Shown here piece after piece: positions 21,441 to 32,441 of a stretch of 64,000 bases of DNA. Source of the DNA: Chinchilla lanigera (lineage: Eukaryota > Chordata > Mammalia > Rodentia > Chinchillidae). The notes below the pieces were generated by a model, which ran no database searches, was not told where the DNA came from, and was given only the letters and a program-made list of their open reading frames with translations. The DNA lies in assembly GCF_000276665.1 (NCBI RefSeq), contig NW_004955481.1, positions 3,122,132 to 3,186,131 of the forward strand. The letters run 5' to 3'. Position numbers and translations under genes: made by a program. How positions within the stretch are numbered: the stretch's first letter is position 1; every line of letters starts with the position of its first letter.

Positions 21441-24415
21441 CTTTATAAACAAAAAATGTCACATTATCAATTACAAGAAAGTGTTCATATAGTTTTTCTC
21501 AACAGTGAAATCAATACAACTCTTATTATAGATACTATCTAATTATCCAAATGCAAACATGTGATGTTTACTTTGTAAACTAGTATCTTCAAGCAATTCA
21601 CACATTTTTAATATTTATAGAATGAAATAGACGAAAATTTGTCCTATATTGGACCAATAAAACCTTCAGGTAGGGATCCATAGAATGTGCATATTTTACT
21701 AAGCCTAGACAAACAGAGAATAACAGAGAAAAGGAAGATATGTTCTGGATCTAAGTTCTTCATAACACGAAGTTCAAGTTGTGATTCTATGTTAAAGTTC
21801 AAGTATGTGATTCTATGTTTTTTTCTTTCTTTTAAAAACACTCCTAGACATATGTGAAGATAATTCTTTCATAGCAAAATAGTGGCAAATTAAATGTTCT
21901 TTTCTTTCTTCTACTTTCCTTTGAGATGGGCCTTCACTATGCTATGCAGACTGGTTTTAAATCCCTGGGCTCAGGTGATCCTTTTGGCTCATCTTCCCAA
22001 GAATTGGGACTAGAGATGTGTGGCCCTGTATCAGGCTCCTAAATATTACTAATTAATCTTTCACCATCACCTTACACATTCATTCGTACTAATTACAACA
22101 CTCACACTAACAGTGCAACAACTCTGGTTCTCTTGTAACTGCTGGCAGAACTGTCTTGGCTAAAGTACTCATTTACTATTCCTCTACTACTAGTTAGGAA
22201 TCTGATGATTACATTTTAAAGAAGTTTCATGGATGGTATCACTATTATTACAGACAAAACTTTTAGAAAGTTATAATGTATTATAATTTACATTCAAAAG
22301 CTAAATCTTCAAATGTCCTTTCTCAGACTCAAACTTCTCTCATCAATTCTGGAATCAAAACCTGTTGGGGGTGAGGAGGATCGACAATAAAAATCTGATT
22401 CCCTCTCCTCACCCTTAATTCCATTCTCCCATCTCTCCCCTTTTCACCAGCAACACAGACTCACATCTTCTAATCAGAATATTTCTTTTCAAAAGTTTAC
22501 TCATATACATGTTGAGGACAATTTCTCCTTTTTACCTTCTACTGTATTAATTATGGGACAATCACCTATTAATACCTCATTTTATTTAAAAATCCTGATG
22601 CTTTGCTTTTGAGGCCAGCACTATTTAACAGAAATGCAGCAGAATTGTGTATAAAACAGTAATGTATATGTCTGAGCTATCCAGTATGGCAGTCATTAGC
22701 CAAATATGGCTAGCTGAGTATGTGAAATGTGGCTAGCGTTGACTAAGTTTAGATTTTCTTTACTTTGATTATTTATTGATTGACTGATTGACTGATTGAT
22801 TGAATGGGTCTTACTACGTAGTTTAGGTTGGCCCTGAACTCACTATGTAGCCCATGCTGGCCTTGAACTGATGATTCTCCTGCATAAGCCTTCTGAGTGC
22901 TGAGATGACAGGTGTATGCCAGCATGCCTGGCACAGATTTTAGTTACCAGTAGTTATGTATTGGACTGTGCCATTTTGGCCTCTAATATATGAGCTGTAT
23001 TTCATGAAGGCTATGTCTATTCACACACACAAAAAAAACCCCCAAACCACACTTATGTATTATCTGAACATGCATAAACAATGTTGTATAATGCCTGATT
23101 TCAAATTTCTCCTTATTTCTGACAGTAATGATTTTATGGTGCTAGGGCATAAAGGATACCTATACTTTCAGTTTAAAAAAGATGACCATAATTTGGTTTT
23201 GCTTCTTCATTAAGGTTATTTGTAAGAGGGGCTGGGGATGTAGCTCAGCGGCACAGTGCCTGTCTGGCAAGTGCAAGATCGTGAGTTCGATTCCCAGTAA
23301 TGGAAAAAAAAAGGTTATTTGTAAGATTCATAAAGCACTTAAATATTCAGAAATTTTGTACATTAAGAATTTAAACTCAGTTGGAGAAGTACGTAGCTCA
23401 GGGTTAGAGATATGCACAAGGTTCAATCCCCAGTACTGTCCCCTACCCCAGGCACTAAGTTTGATTTTAGAAACAGCTAAGAATGTTTATATGTAAACTA
23501 CAGTAATTTTTGTGAATTGCAGAATAAAGAAAATCTTGAAGTAAATGTATCTGTCCTAAAATTAATAAAATGTAAACTCCTAGAGATTCCAACTAGGTCA
23601 GGTTGGCTGACAGTGCAACACACAATGCTGCAATCTATCTTTCAATTAAAATGATCACACTTCATATGCACAAAATATTTAACAGTACCATTCTTCTAAA
23701 TATTTCATCTGTCACTGCTCACCTGGCTTCACGGAAGCTGCATTTTGGTACTTCCTCTTCACCGACTGCTTGATTTAATAAGTGTCTATAAAACCCACTG
23801 AGATCTTTCTGCTTGGTTACATCCAAACGTGCTGTGAGGGAAAGCAAAGAAAAAATGTATTATTCAATAAAGCACAGTACAATTTTATTTACATTATGTA
23901 GATGTATGTGTAAACTATTCTTCTAGATCAGGAGTTGGCAAACTATAACCTTTAGGCCAAATTTGGCCTGCTGTCTATGTTTGTAAATAAATTTTTATTG
24001 AAACACAGCTTGTCCACTTATTTATATACTGTCCACAGCTAGTTTTGCACTATAAAGGAAAAACTGTATTTGTGATACAGATCATACGCCTAAAATATTT
24101 ATTATCTGGTTCTTTAAAGTATGCTAACTGGTGCTCTACATGAAAACACAGTAGATGTTTAGACAGAATCTTACAGACTGGTTTTCCTCCACTTCAAGAT
24201 GAAGAACACGGGGGCTGGGGATTTAGCTCAGCGGCAAAAGCGCCTGCCTGGCATGCGCAAGGTCGTGAGTTCGGTTCCCGGTACCGGAGAAAAACCAAAA
24301 AAANNNNNNNNNNNNNNNNNNNNNNNNNNNNNNNNNNNNNNNNNNNNNNNNNNNNNNNNNNNNNNNNNNNNNNNNNNNNNNNNNNNNNNNNNNNNNNNNN
24401 NNNCGGTTCCCGGTA

Positions 24416-24449
<34 letters not shown>

Positions 24450-27400
24450 AAAAACAAGATGAAGAACACTTGCCCACTAAATTACTTGTAAGTTTATGTA
24501 CTACTGAGGAAGTGATCATGGACAGAAAGCACTAAAGTAAAGCATTAAGATATTCTTTAGCCTCTGCACATGTGTCATATTTATTCTTTTTTCAATTAAT
24601 GTTACTCATCTTCTAACCACCTAGTTGATCTCCTTGAGTAGTGGTGAGGTTGTCATCCCCAAAACTGAAGAGTTTAAAGTTACATTTATACTGTTTCTGA
24701 CAAATGTTATAGTGTTATATATAACTTGTAATTTTTTACATTTGGAATCATGTTCTAAGGCAACAACTTCTAATGACCATAGTGAAATAAAAAGAGAGCT
24801 AAGTGAAAAGTCCACCAGAAATAATAGTTATTGAAGAGTTCAACTGTGTGTTCACTTAAAATCTCCTTTGTTCTTTTTTTTGTTTTTTTTTTCTGGTACT
24901 GGGAATTGAACTCACGACCTCGTACTTGCCAAGCAGGCACTGTGCCGCTGAACTAAATCCCCAGCCCCCTCCTTTGTTTTATACTACTACATGGTACCTT
25001 TTATCTGGTATTTTGAAATGATACACATAAATTATGATTACAATATTATAACCCAAAAGCTCAGTGCCAGAACAAATGGCTATTGATAGGGTAAGAATTC
25101 TGGTTTTCCTGTACTTTTTTGCCTCCCATTTTACCTTCTAGTGCAGCAGCCCTCCTTTCCCTTTCTTCTTCTTCAGCTCTTTCTTGCAGTTTTTTTTTAT
25201 AAGCAGATGTCACAAATGCCTCTTTATCATCAAATTCTCCTTTTTCCATTTCTCGTTCTTTCTGTATTTTCTTTTCCATTCTTTTTTCCTGTTCCTTTTT
25301 TCTGATCTCAACTGCTTTTAGTAAGTTGTGGATATACTTGGGCTAGAAGAAAAATAGAGTATTTAGGAGAGGCTCAAAAATAATAGTTATAATTCTTAAA
25401 AAGACTTTATTAGTACAGAAATGGCTACCCCAAACAGTACTGTCATCTTCTCAGCAAGATTAGTATTAAAACTGTTTTCAATAAAAATTTAAGCATAGCA
25501 CTGAGAGAAATCTATAGTACTATTTTACAAATGATCAAATAAAACATTTTTCTCAGTTTCCTCACCCTGTCATTATCTTAATTCAATAAATAAATGAATC
25601 ATAAAAGTTCCTACTAGTTTTTCACATTAGCAGAAATATGTTAATAGTAGCTTTAATCCTACATCCTCACTCTCCTAGTAGATAATATATTGCAGAGATC
25701 CTCACAATTAGTTGGTGCTTATGAAAGAACAAGAGTCATAAAAAGAAAATTTGAACTTATTTCAATACCCACCCCCATAATTTTTTTCAAAAAGTAGTAT
25801 CATGGTAGGTATAGGCAAGTAATTCAGTTACTAGCTAGGAAGCAAAAGAAAACTGAGAGGATAATAAAACATACATTAATATGTACAAGGCATTAGCAGT
25901 ATAAATTTGGAACATAAAATTTATAAGGAAAATAAAAAAAAAATTTATAGAGCAGTAAGATCATTCAACTAACTACTGTTAGGATATTATACATAAGGCT
26001 TCCTTGGTCCTAAAATCCAATCTATAATCTGAAACTGGAGACTCCTCACATATTTCAAATACTTTATCAACATTTGGACGCAGGATTACTGCATGTTTTT
26101 AGCTTTTTCTCCAATGATTCTCATCTCGCAATAAAATTAAGATACAAAATACATGTCAAAGTCAAGGAAAGTTCATTATTTTGCCACCAACCTTTCTATC
26201 TTTTCCCGAAAGTAATTTAGGATTACTTTCCTCCTTCTTCTTCTGCATCTCATCATAAATGCTGTCATATTCGTATACAGTGGAATCTTCTGCAAGGGCC
26301 TTCTGCATCTCCAGTTTGGTCTTTTAAAAATAAGTTTAAAAAATATGAACCAGTCAACAGAGAGCATCAAAAGTCCATGTATAGTTTATTCAGAAAGGTT
26401 CATGAATTAGAAAAATATCACAAAAATTACATAAATCACATTCTAGATAGAAAAATATATATGTAAATTCTGGTGCTAGGCTGCCTAGGTTTGAATCTGG
26501 CTCTACAATTACCACTTACACAATCTGGGCAAGCCTGTTTAGTGCTTTTTGTGCCTTAATTTTCTTCAGCTAAAGAAGTGAGGCTAGCTGGATGTGGTGG
26601 TGTACTCCTGTAATCCCAGTACTCTGGAAGGCTGAAACAAAAGCATTTCAAGTTCAAACACAGCCTCAACAAACAGTGAGACTGTCTCAAAATAAAAAGA
26701 GCTAGGAATGTAGCTCAGTGTGAATGTCCTTGTTTAATCATTACTACAATCAATCCATCAATAAATTATCCATATGAAAAGTACTAAGGTATGACAGAGA
26801 AACATTTAATCTTGGTTTTAAGATAGCTGTATTTTTCTTTTTTTTCAGTGCTAGGGATTGAACCTAGGACTCTGATGCAAGCACTCTACCACTGAGCTAC
26901 ATCTCTCACCTCTTTATCACTTTTTTTTACCATCTCAGTAGTTGGGATTGAACCCAGGGCAGTCACATTGACTTATATATCCTTAGCTCGCTCTTTATTT
27001 TGAGATAGAATCTTGTTAATCCTTAGGCTGTCTAGGCTGGGCTTAAACTTGTGATCCGTCTGCTTCAGCTTCCCAAAGTACAGGGATTACAGGAGTGCAC
27101 CACAACATTCAGGTCGTACCACACAGAATTTCACTGTCCAGTTTAGGCTGGCTTTGAATGCACTTTGAAGCCCAGGCTGGCCTTGAATCTGTAGGATCCT
27201 CCTGCGTTAGCCTAAGTGCTGGGTGTACAAGCGTGTGCCACTACACCTGCTCATATCACCCTTTATAAGGTGTGAAATAAAATGTTTAGTTTTAGAATGT
27301 ATAATGGTAGAAAACACTTGGTAGGTAGTAGCTCAATGGTAGTGTACCCGAGTTCAATCCCTAGTCCCCAGTATTTGATCAAAATCTGGACATTAAAAAA

Positions 27401-28287
27401 AAAAATTTTTCAATAGCCATTCATTCATTTGTACTGGGAACCAAACTCAGGCAGGTGCTGTGCTGCTGAGCTATATCCCCGGCCCTGTAATTTACTAATT
27501 TAAAAAGTGGTGCATGCCTATAATCCCAGAACTTGGGAGGCTGAGGCAGGAGGATTGCTGTGAGTGGGTGCAGCCCAGCCTAAATTACATAGCAAGACCC
27601 TGTCTCAAAAAAGAAAAAAAAAAAGTAGTTTTATAACAGCAGTCAGGTGAAGTTCTCAGCTTTTATTTATGTTACTTCTACCTTCCGCATTCTTTGACCT
27701 TTCTTTCAAACTCTGACAGCACATTCTGTACTACAACACCTAACTCTTAATGATATGCTTGATGTTTTTAATTTGAAACTGTTTCACAAATCTGAGCCTC
27801 TTGCCTCAGCTTGTAAGTTGCTAAGTAGACTGCATACTTTAACTTTTTCTTGAATTTCTACATTGCCCAATACAGTGTGGAACTCAAAAATGATCCTTTT
27901 AAAATGAAAGGGTGACAATGTGGGAGGCTGAGGCAGGAAGATCATAGTTCAAGCCCAGCCTGGGTAACTTAGCAAGACCCTCTATCAAAATAAAAAAGAA
28001 AAAAGGCCTGGTGTCATTATAAAGGCCCTGGGTTCGATTCTCAGTATCAAGAAAAAAAAAATTTAGAAAACCTCAGGCCTAGTACTATAATTAGTTATGT
28101 CACGATAAGTAGTAGTTTTTCCTTTCTGAAGTTGAGATTACTTAATCAGGACCATGAACATACCTGTGAGAATCCTAAAACATTATGTATGTAAAAAGTC
28201 CTAGGAAACACTAGGTTCTTGTAGTAACCTTTCCTAGTAGGTGAATGTAAGATAATTATAAAACCACAAAACCTTTTCTCCTTCTGT

Positions 28288-28320
<33 letters not shown>

Positions 28321-28804
28321 ACGCACACGCACACGCACACGAGGGCAGCCATATAGACCAAATAAGTTCACAAATAGGAATTTAATAACTAATAACAATA
28401 AATGAAAGAAGTCACTATGTGAAAGCAGAGATGATTTAATCTACAGCCAGCAATAAAGAGCTAATTCTTGGCTAGGAATGCAGCATGTATGAGGCCCTGG
28501 GTTCAATCCTCAGCCACTCTCCCTTTCCAAAAGCTAATTCTTTTATTCTTCAGTGTGACAGGAAAAAATCTCTAATTCATATAAATCAAGAAAGATTTTT
28601 ACAGAAAAACAATGGTCAAAATAAAATTATTTTACTATACATATGTACTTTGCTTTGGTCTATGCACCCATATAATACCAAAACTGATACTTAAAAATAT
28701 GAGCTGAAATACTTCACCAAAACACATACTTCAGTCATCCACCTTACCTGTTTCATGGCCTGCTTCTTTGCAGCTTCCCTCTGAAGACTTTCACTCACGG
28801 AGGT
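20402..28804 (-). CDS. NSRP1: NSRP1, nuclear speckle splicing regulatory protein 1 (partial; five 3' coding exons)
   Basis: Minus-strand gene; coding pieces are 28748-28804, 26192-26320, 25135-25342, 23723-23831 and 20402-21440. Joined phases agree (0/0, 0/0, 0/1, 1/2, 2/stop) and encode about 513 residues without an internal stop. NSRP1 is a nuclear-speckle protein that binds SR proteins such as SRSF1 and SRSF2 and modulates alternative splice-site choice. Seen here are an acidic-basic helical N-terminal half (coiled-coil-like, from the 129-, 208- and 109-bp exons) and a long Arg/Glu/Lys/Asp/Ser-rich tail. The tail ends in the conserved block SARDRYLARQMARANAKTY followed by IEKEDD. The known mammalian protein is about 558 residues, and the missing 38 or so belong to two 5' exons not found in this window. 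All seen introns are GT-AG. Confidence 0.96.
21915..22040 (-). repeat. Old B1-like SINE, antisense
   Basis: 'tttgagatgggccttcacta' and 'gctcaggtgatccttttggc' are diverged complements of B1. Confidence 0.6.
22610..22980 (-). mobile_element. MER5B-like hAT-Charlie element split by a B1
   Basis: 'gagctatccagtatggcagt', 'agccaaatatggctagctga' and 'gtgaaatgtggctagcgttg' match the MER5B-type core. The other arm resumes after the SINE at 22934-22980 ('agtagttatgtattggactg'). Orientation is uncertain because the element is partly palindromic. Confidence 0.65.
22795..22933 (-). repeat. B1 SINE, antisense, inserted in MER5B-like element
   Basis: A GATT/GACT-repeat tail at about 22770-22802 precedes 'gggtcttactacgtagttta', two 'ggctgg'-type segments and head complement 'gccagcatgcctggc'. 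Confidence 0.85.
23228..23310 (+). repeat. ID-like SINE with 16-bp TSD
   Basis: 'ggggctggggatgtagctca' head, B box 'gagttcgattcc' and an A tail. Perfect 16-bp duplications at 23212-23227 and 23311-23326. Confidence 0.96.
23380..23445 (+). repeat. ID-like SINE, degenerate
   Basis: 'gtacgtagctcagggttaga' and 'ggttcaatccccagtac' retain the ID A- and B-box order; the middle is shortened. Confidence 0.65.
23723..23831 (-). CDS. NSRP1: NSRP1 coding exon (109 bp)
   Basis: Acceptor AG at 23833-23832 and donor GT at 23722-23721. It enters in phase 1 (CA completing an alanine codon) and leaves after AG, encoding RLDVTKQKDLSGFYRHLLNQ then AVGEEEVPKCSFREA. The FYRHLLNQ segment is a well-conserved block of the NSRP1 N-terminal half. 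The length is not a multiple of three, so skipping it would shift the frame. Confidence 0.96.
23930..24135 (+). mobile_element. MER5A-like hAT-Charlie MITE
   Basis: 'caggagttggcaaactataa', 'gtaaataaatttttattgaa' and 'aaaatatttattatctggtt' are the diagnostic order of MER5A. Ancient non-autonomous DNA transposon in the NSRP1 intron. Confidence 0.85.
24210..24454 (+). repeat. Young ID-like SINE containing the assembly gap
   Basis: A full ID-like body (24210-24303) ends in GGTACCGGAGAAAAACC, then 100 N, then a second 'cggttcccggtac' end with an A tail. A 15-bp duplication (24195-24209 and 24455-24469) encloses everything, so it is one insertion event or a dimer. Confidence 0.9.
24304..24403. other. 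Assembly gap (100 N)
   Basis: Exactly 100 N, the conventional size for a gap of unknown length. The same motif, CGGTTCCCGGTAC, sits on both sides (from 24272 and from 24404). Confidence 0.99.
24873..24968 (-). repeat. ID-like SINE, antisense, TSD present
   Basis: T-run, 'ctggtactgggaattgaact' and 'ctgaactaaatccccagccc'. CTCCTTTGTT is duplicated at 24863-24872 and 24969-24978. Confidence 0.94.
25135..25342 (-). CDS. NSRP1: NSRP1 coding exon (208 bp), charged helical region
   Basis: Acceptor AG at 25344-25343, donor GT at 25134-25133 (GTAAAATGG). It encodes 69 codons plus one base, beginning PKYIHNLLKAVEIRKKEQEK and containing EMEKGEFDDKEAFVTSAYKK and LQERAEEEERERRAAALE. The highly charged heptad-like pattern fits the coiled-coil region through which NSRP1 self-associates and contacts SR proteins. 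It shows no stop or frameshift. Confidence 0.97.
26192..26320 (-). CDS. NSRP1: NSRP1 coding exon (129 bp)
   Basis: Acceptor AG at 26322-26321 and donor GT at 26191-26190 (GTTGGT, weaker than consensus at +3/+4). It encodes exactly 43 codons: TKLEMQKALAEDSTVYEYDS then IYDEMQKKKEESNPKLLSGK and DRK. The exon is phase 0 at both ends, so its loss would keep the frame. The VYEYDSIYDEM block is a conserved NSRP1 signature. Confidence 0.97.
26465..26578 (+). repeat. MIR fragment
   Basis: 'ggctgcctaggtttgaatct', 'ggctctacaattaccactta' and 'gtgccttaattttcttcagc' follow the MIR consensus order. Confidence 0.8.
26587..26698 (+). repeat. B1 SINE, shortened
   Basis: 'gctggatgtggtggtgtact' head, 'aatcccagtactctggaagg' and 'gagactgtctcaaaataaaa'; lacks one internal repeat. 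Confidence 0.85.
26699..26915. repeat. Two ID-like pieces: short + copy and fuller antisense copy
   Basis: 26700-26745 has the + head 'gctaggaatgtagctcagtg' followed by lost B box. 26836-26912 is antisense ('gtgctagggattgaacctag', 'accactgagctacatctctc'). Confidence 0.65.
26930..27255 (-). repeat. Two consecutive old B1-type SINEs, antisense
   Basis: 26935-27115 combines an ID-like fragment with B1 complement ('cttcccaaagtacagggatt'). 27125-27255 is a second antisense B1 ('gcccaggctggccttgaatc', 'gtgtgccactacacctgctc'). Confidence 0.75.
27315..27486. repeat. Degenerate ID-like fragments (+ then antisense)
   Basis: 27315-27375 reads 'tagtagctcaatggtagtgt' with 'gagttcaatccctagtcccc'. 27428-27486 is antisense ('gtactgggaaccaaactcag', 'gctatatccccggccc') with a deleted middle. 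Confidence 0.65.
27502..27624 (+). repeat. B1 SINE, 5' truncated
   Basis: 'agtggtgcatgcctataatc', 'ggaggctgaggcaggaggat' and 'agcaagaccctgtctcaaaa'. Confidence 0.88.
27919..28060 (+). repeat. B1 fragment followed by ID-like tail fragment
   Basis: 'gtgggaggctgaggcaggaa' to 'aagaccctctatcaaaataa', then 'ggccctgggttcgattctca' with an A run. Confidence 0.8.
28287..28341. repeat. (CA)n then (CACACG)n microsatellite
   Basis: About ten CA units, then repeats of ACGCAC, indicating a point change spread by slippage. Confidence 0.95.
28470..28530 (+). repeat. ID-like SINE fragment
   Basis: 'ggctaggaatgcagcatgta' and 'gccctgggttcaatcctcag' with the middle lost. Confidence 0.6.
28748..28804 (-). CDS. 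NSRP1: NSRP1 coding exon (57 bp)
   Basis: Acceptor AG at 28806-28805 preceded by a pyrimidine stretch; donor GT at 28747-28746 in the strong context CAG|GTAAGG. It encodes 19 codons, TSVSESLQREAAKKQAMKQ, in phase 0 at both ends. In other mammals an exon ending in an acidic Asp/Glu run precedes it. No such exon is visible upstream in this window, so this is the most 5' coding piece available. Confidence 0.95.
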
Positions 28805-29559
28805 CTGTAAAACAGAAAAATGCTATAGTTGTCAAAATTTATTTAAAATTTCTTTTTTAATATTCTGATTAGTAACTGGTTACTTATAATTAAAAGTGGC
28901 AAGATAATATGAAGTTAGTATCTTCAAGGTCCTGTCCCTAAACTTTATGTAACAAATGAATATTCACTGTTATTTATCAGAATAGACCAAGGTGTAAAAT
29001 AAAATAGAATGGGCACAGTAAAAAAGTAAGGAAACACAGATTTTTAGTCTCAACTTCCTAAGTCATTCAACCTCTATGATTTTAACTTGTTTTGTGTACA
29101 CATGTATGGGTGTATGAGCATATGGTACATGAGGGAAGCCTGGATTAGATAATCTTTCAAGTGTCTTCCAACACCAGTATAAGTCTTAGCAACAAAAAGC
29201 CCATATTAATATTTACCACTGATTATAGAATATGAAGCTTTTGGTTTATACATAAGGCTTATAGGCATCAAGAATTATCTGTGGTTATAATCATTCAAAA
29301 AATATGTACTAAAAAGCCTTTAAAACCAGGTGGGTCTTAGTCTAAGTCCTGAGGATAGTGTAAAAGCAAAACCAGTATCTATTGTTGAGAAATAAATGGC
29401 TTGAAACAGATGACAAATAACTAAAGAGATAATTATAACCTCAATGCGATAACAGAGAACCTGTCCCTAAAGACAAATCAAAACAAATAAACAAAAAAAT
29501 GGCTCAATGTAAAGGCCCTGGGTTCAATCCCCAATACAAAATGAAACAAAAAACCAACA

Positions 29560-31430
29560 GCGTTCTTGTATAGCAATAATAAACCCACCAAGAAAGAAAT
29601 TAGAAAATCCCATTCATAATAGCTTCAAAAAAATTAAGTACCTAAAAATCAAACTAACTAGGAGATGAAAGATGTCTATAAAGAAAATTACAGAACTCTA
29701 AGGAAAGAAATTACAGAGGACATCAGAAAATGAAGACATACCTTATTCTTACATTGGAAAAATATTGTGAAAATGGCATATTACCAAAAGCAATGTATAG
29801 ATTTAATGCAATCTCTATTAGGATACAAAATATTCTTTAAAGAACTAGTAAAACACTAAAATCTATACAGAATCAGTAAAAACCCAGAATAGTCAAAACA
29901 ATCCCAAGCAAAAAACAAAAACAAAACCACAAAGTATTTTGAATAATGGATTCAGTATTATAAAGCTATAGTAACAAAACAACATGATACTGGCTCAAAA
30001 ACAGACATGCAGACCAATGGAACAGAACAGAAGACACAGAAATAAGCCCCCTGCACCTACAGCCATTTGGCTTTTGACAAAGGGGCCAAACACATACCTC
30101 AGAGAAAATATGGCATCTTTAACAAATGGTGTTGGGAAAATTGGGTATCTATTTGCATAAACTAGATCCCTATTTTTCACTCTGTACTACAATCAAATCA
30201 AGCTGTGCATGGTGGTGCACATCTTAAACCCAGAAGGCTGAGGCAGGAGCACTGTCAAAAGTTCAAGGTCAGTTTGGGCTACACAGTGAGTTCAAAGCCA
30301 GCCTGAACTACAGTGAGACACTGTCTTAAAAAAGAAAGAAAAAACCCTTAAATCAAAATGCATCAAAGACCTATATACAAAAACAGAGCTCAACACTTCA
30401 AGCCACAGGCACAGGCAAAAATTTCCTGAGTAGAATTCCAATAGCACAGGAAATGATACCAAGAGTCAACAAATGAGATTAACCAAATTAAAATGCTTTT
30501 TCTAGCGTAGAAAACAATGAACAGTGAAGAGACAATCCATAGAATGGGAAAGAAATTTTGCTAACTAGTCATCTGATAGAGGACTACTATCTGGAATATA
30601 TAAAGAATTCAACAAAACTAACCTCTCAAAAGAAATGATCCAAATAAAAAAATAGGCAAATGAACTAAACAGACACTTCTCAAGAGAAGAACAAAGGGAC
30701 ATTAAGTATATAAAACTATCTCAACATCTAGCCATTAGAGAAGTGCAAATCAAAACAACCTTGAGGTTCCATCCTATCCTAGTCAGAATAGCTATCATCA
30801 GGAACACAAAAAACAATGAACACTGGCAAGGATCGGGAGGGAGCCCTCCTACATTGTTGATGGGAATATAAGGTAGTAAATGCACTATGGAAATCAGTCT
30901 AGAGATTACCTCAAAAAACTAGAAATACCTTTTGGCCCAACTATTCTTGAAAAATTAAAGACATCATACTATTGTGATACACACACACACACACCCCCCC
31001 ATGTTTATAGTAGTGCAATTAAGAACAGCTTATCTTTGGAAGCAGTGAGATGCCCTCCAACAGGTGAATGAATAAAGAAAACACACACACACACACAAAA
31101 TGGAATGTTAATCATAAATAAAAATAAAATCATCATTTGCAGGACAATGGATTGAACTTGAGAAACAATCACAGTAAGTAAAATAAGGTAGGTTCAAAGT
31201 TGAATATTGCACGTTCTTGCTTATATGAAAAACCTAAAATATAAATAAATGATAAATAAAAATAAAGATAATAGGAAACTACAATAGTACACTCCTACAT
31301 ATGGGGGAAATAAAGGAATCAGAAAGTAAAAGGATCAAAAATGGTTAAGATACGTTATATGCATGTACCAATTCCCCCAAATGAACATTACTTCTCTGTA
31401 TTATTGACATGCACTAAAACAAAGCAAGAA
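29560..31430 (+). mobile_element. LINE-1, 5'-truncated (3' part of ORF2 plus 3'UTR)
   Basis: Sense ORF2 landmarks occur in order: 'gaactctaaggaaagaaatt', 'atggaacagaacagaagaca', 'ggggccaaacacatacctca' and 'gtagtgcaattaagaacagc'. They end in the L1 3'UTR near 31320-31430. A B1 at 30202-30345 and CA repeats at about 30980 and 31080 interrupt it. Many stops; inactive. Confidence 0.9.
30202..30345 (+). repeat. B1 SINE inside L1
   Basis: 'gctgtgcatggtggtgcaca' head, duplicated internal segments and a mixed A/G tail. Confidence 0.9.
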
Positions 31431-31844
31431 GTATGACATTATCTGACTTCAAAACTTACCACAAAGCAACTGTAAACTAGCATGGTTCTGGCATAAAAAC
31501 AGATACATAAACAAATGAAACAGACTAGAGAATCTAGATATTAACCCATACATCTACAACTAACTGATCTCTAACAATATACTAAGAACATGGAAGAACA
31601 GTCTTTTTATTTTTAATAAATAGTGCTGGGAAAATTGAATATCCACATGCAGAGGAATGAATTAGACCCATCTGTCTCACCATATTAAAAAAAAAACAAT
31701 TTAAAATGGATTCAAGATTTGGCCATTGGTCTCACTAAAAAGAAAAAGCAATTAATTAAAAACTTAAACATAAGATGTAAAGTTATAAAACTACTAGAAG
31801 AAAACATAGGTGCTTTAGGACACTGACATAAGTGAAGGTGTTTT

Positions 31845-31975
31845 ACTCAGGAGGCTGAGATAGGAGGATCACGGTGAGTTGAGGCCAGCCTGGGCTACAA
31901 ACTGAGTTCAGGGGCAGCCAGAACTGCGTAGAAATCTTGTCTCAAAAAGACAAAGACAAACAAATAAACAAAAGT
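31845..31975 (+). repeat. B1 SINE, 5' truncated
   Basis: 'caggaggctgagataggagg', 'aggccagcctgggctacaaa' and 'aatcttgtctcaaaaagaca'. Confidence 0.88.
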
Positions 31976-32335
31976 AAGGGTATTTTGGATAAGATTCCAA
32001 AGGCACAGGAAACAAAAATGAACAAAGAGAATTAAATCAAACTAAAAAGTTTCCGTATAGCAAAGGAAACAATTAACAGAGTGAAGATATAGCCAACTTG
32101 TAGAATGGGAAAAAACATTTGTACACTATACATTTGATAACAGATTAATATCCAGAACTCAAAAGCAAAAAACAAAAACAAGTAAAATCTCCAAATAATC
32201 TCTACATTTAAAAAGAAGCAATAAACCTAAACAGACAATTCTTAAAAGAAGCTATACAAAATGGCTAGCAGATCTGTGGAAAAATGCTCAGCTTCACTAA
32301 TCATCAGAGAAATGCAAATCAAAATTACAATGAAG

Positions 32336-32441
32336 GCTGGTCATGGTGGCCAGTCTGGGCTACAAAGTGAGTTCAAGGCCAGCCTGAACGGTGTAGCAAA
32401 ACTGTCAAAAAGACAAAAGCAAAACAAAAAAATCCCCCAAA
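32336..32441 (+). repeat. B1 SINE with internal deletion
   Basis: 'gctggtcatggtggccagtc' shows the head fused directly to the duplicated segment; the region holding the internal promoter is missing. Confidence 0.85.

Larger units (their letters stand above)
21441..23722 (-). other. NSRP1 intron before the last exon
   Basis: GT at 23722-23721 and AG at 21442-21441. It holds SINEs, MER5B-like fragments and otherwise unique AT-rich sequence. Confidence 0.9.

Noticed and set aside
23512..24469. Possible extra NSRP1 exon between 23832 and 25134
   Set aside because: The interval is MER5A, SINE and unique AT-rich sequence; phases of the flanking exons (1 and 1) already match without an extra exon.
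28287..28341. Short regular repeats considered as a CRISPR-like array
   Set aside because: They are plain CA/CACACG microsatellite units with no spacers, and the genome is mammalian.
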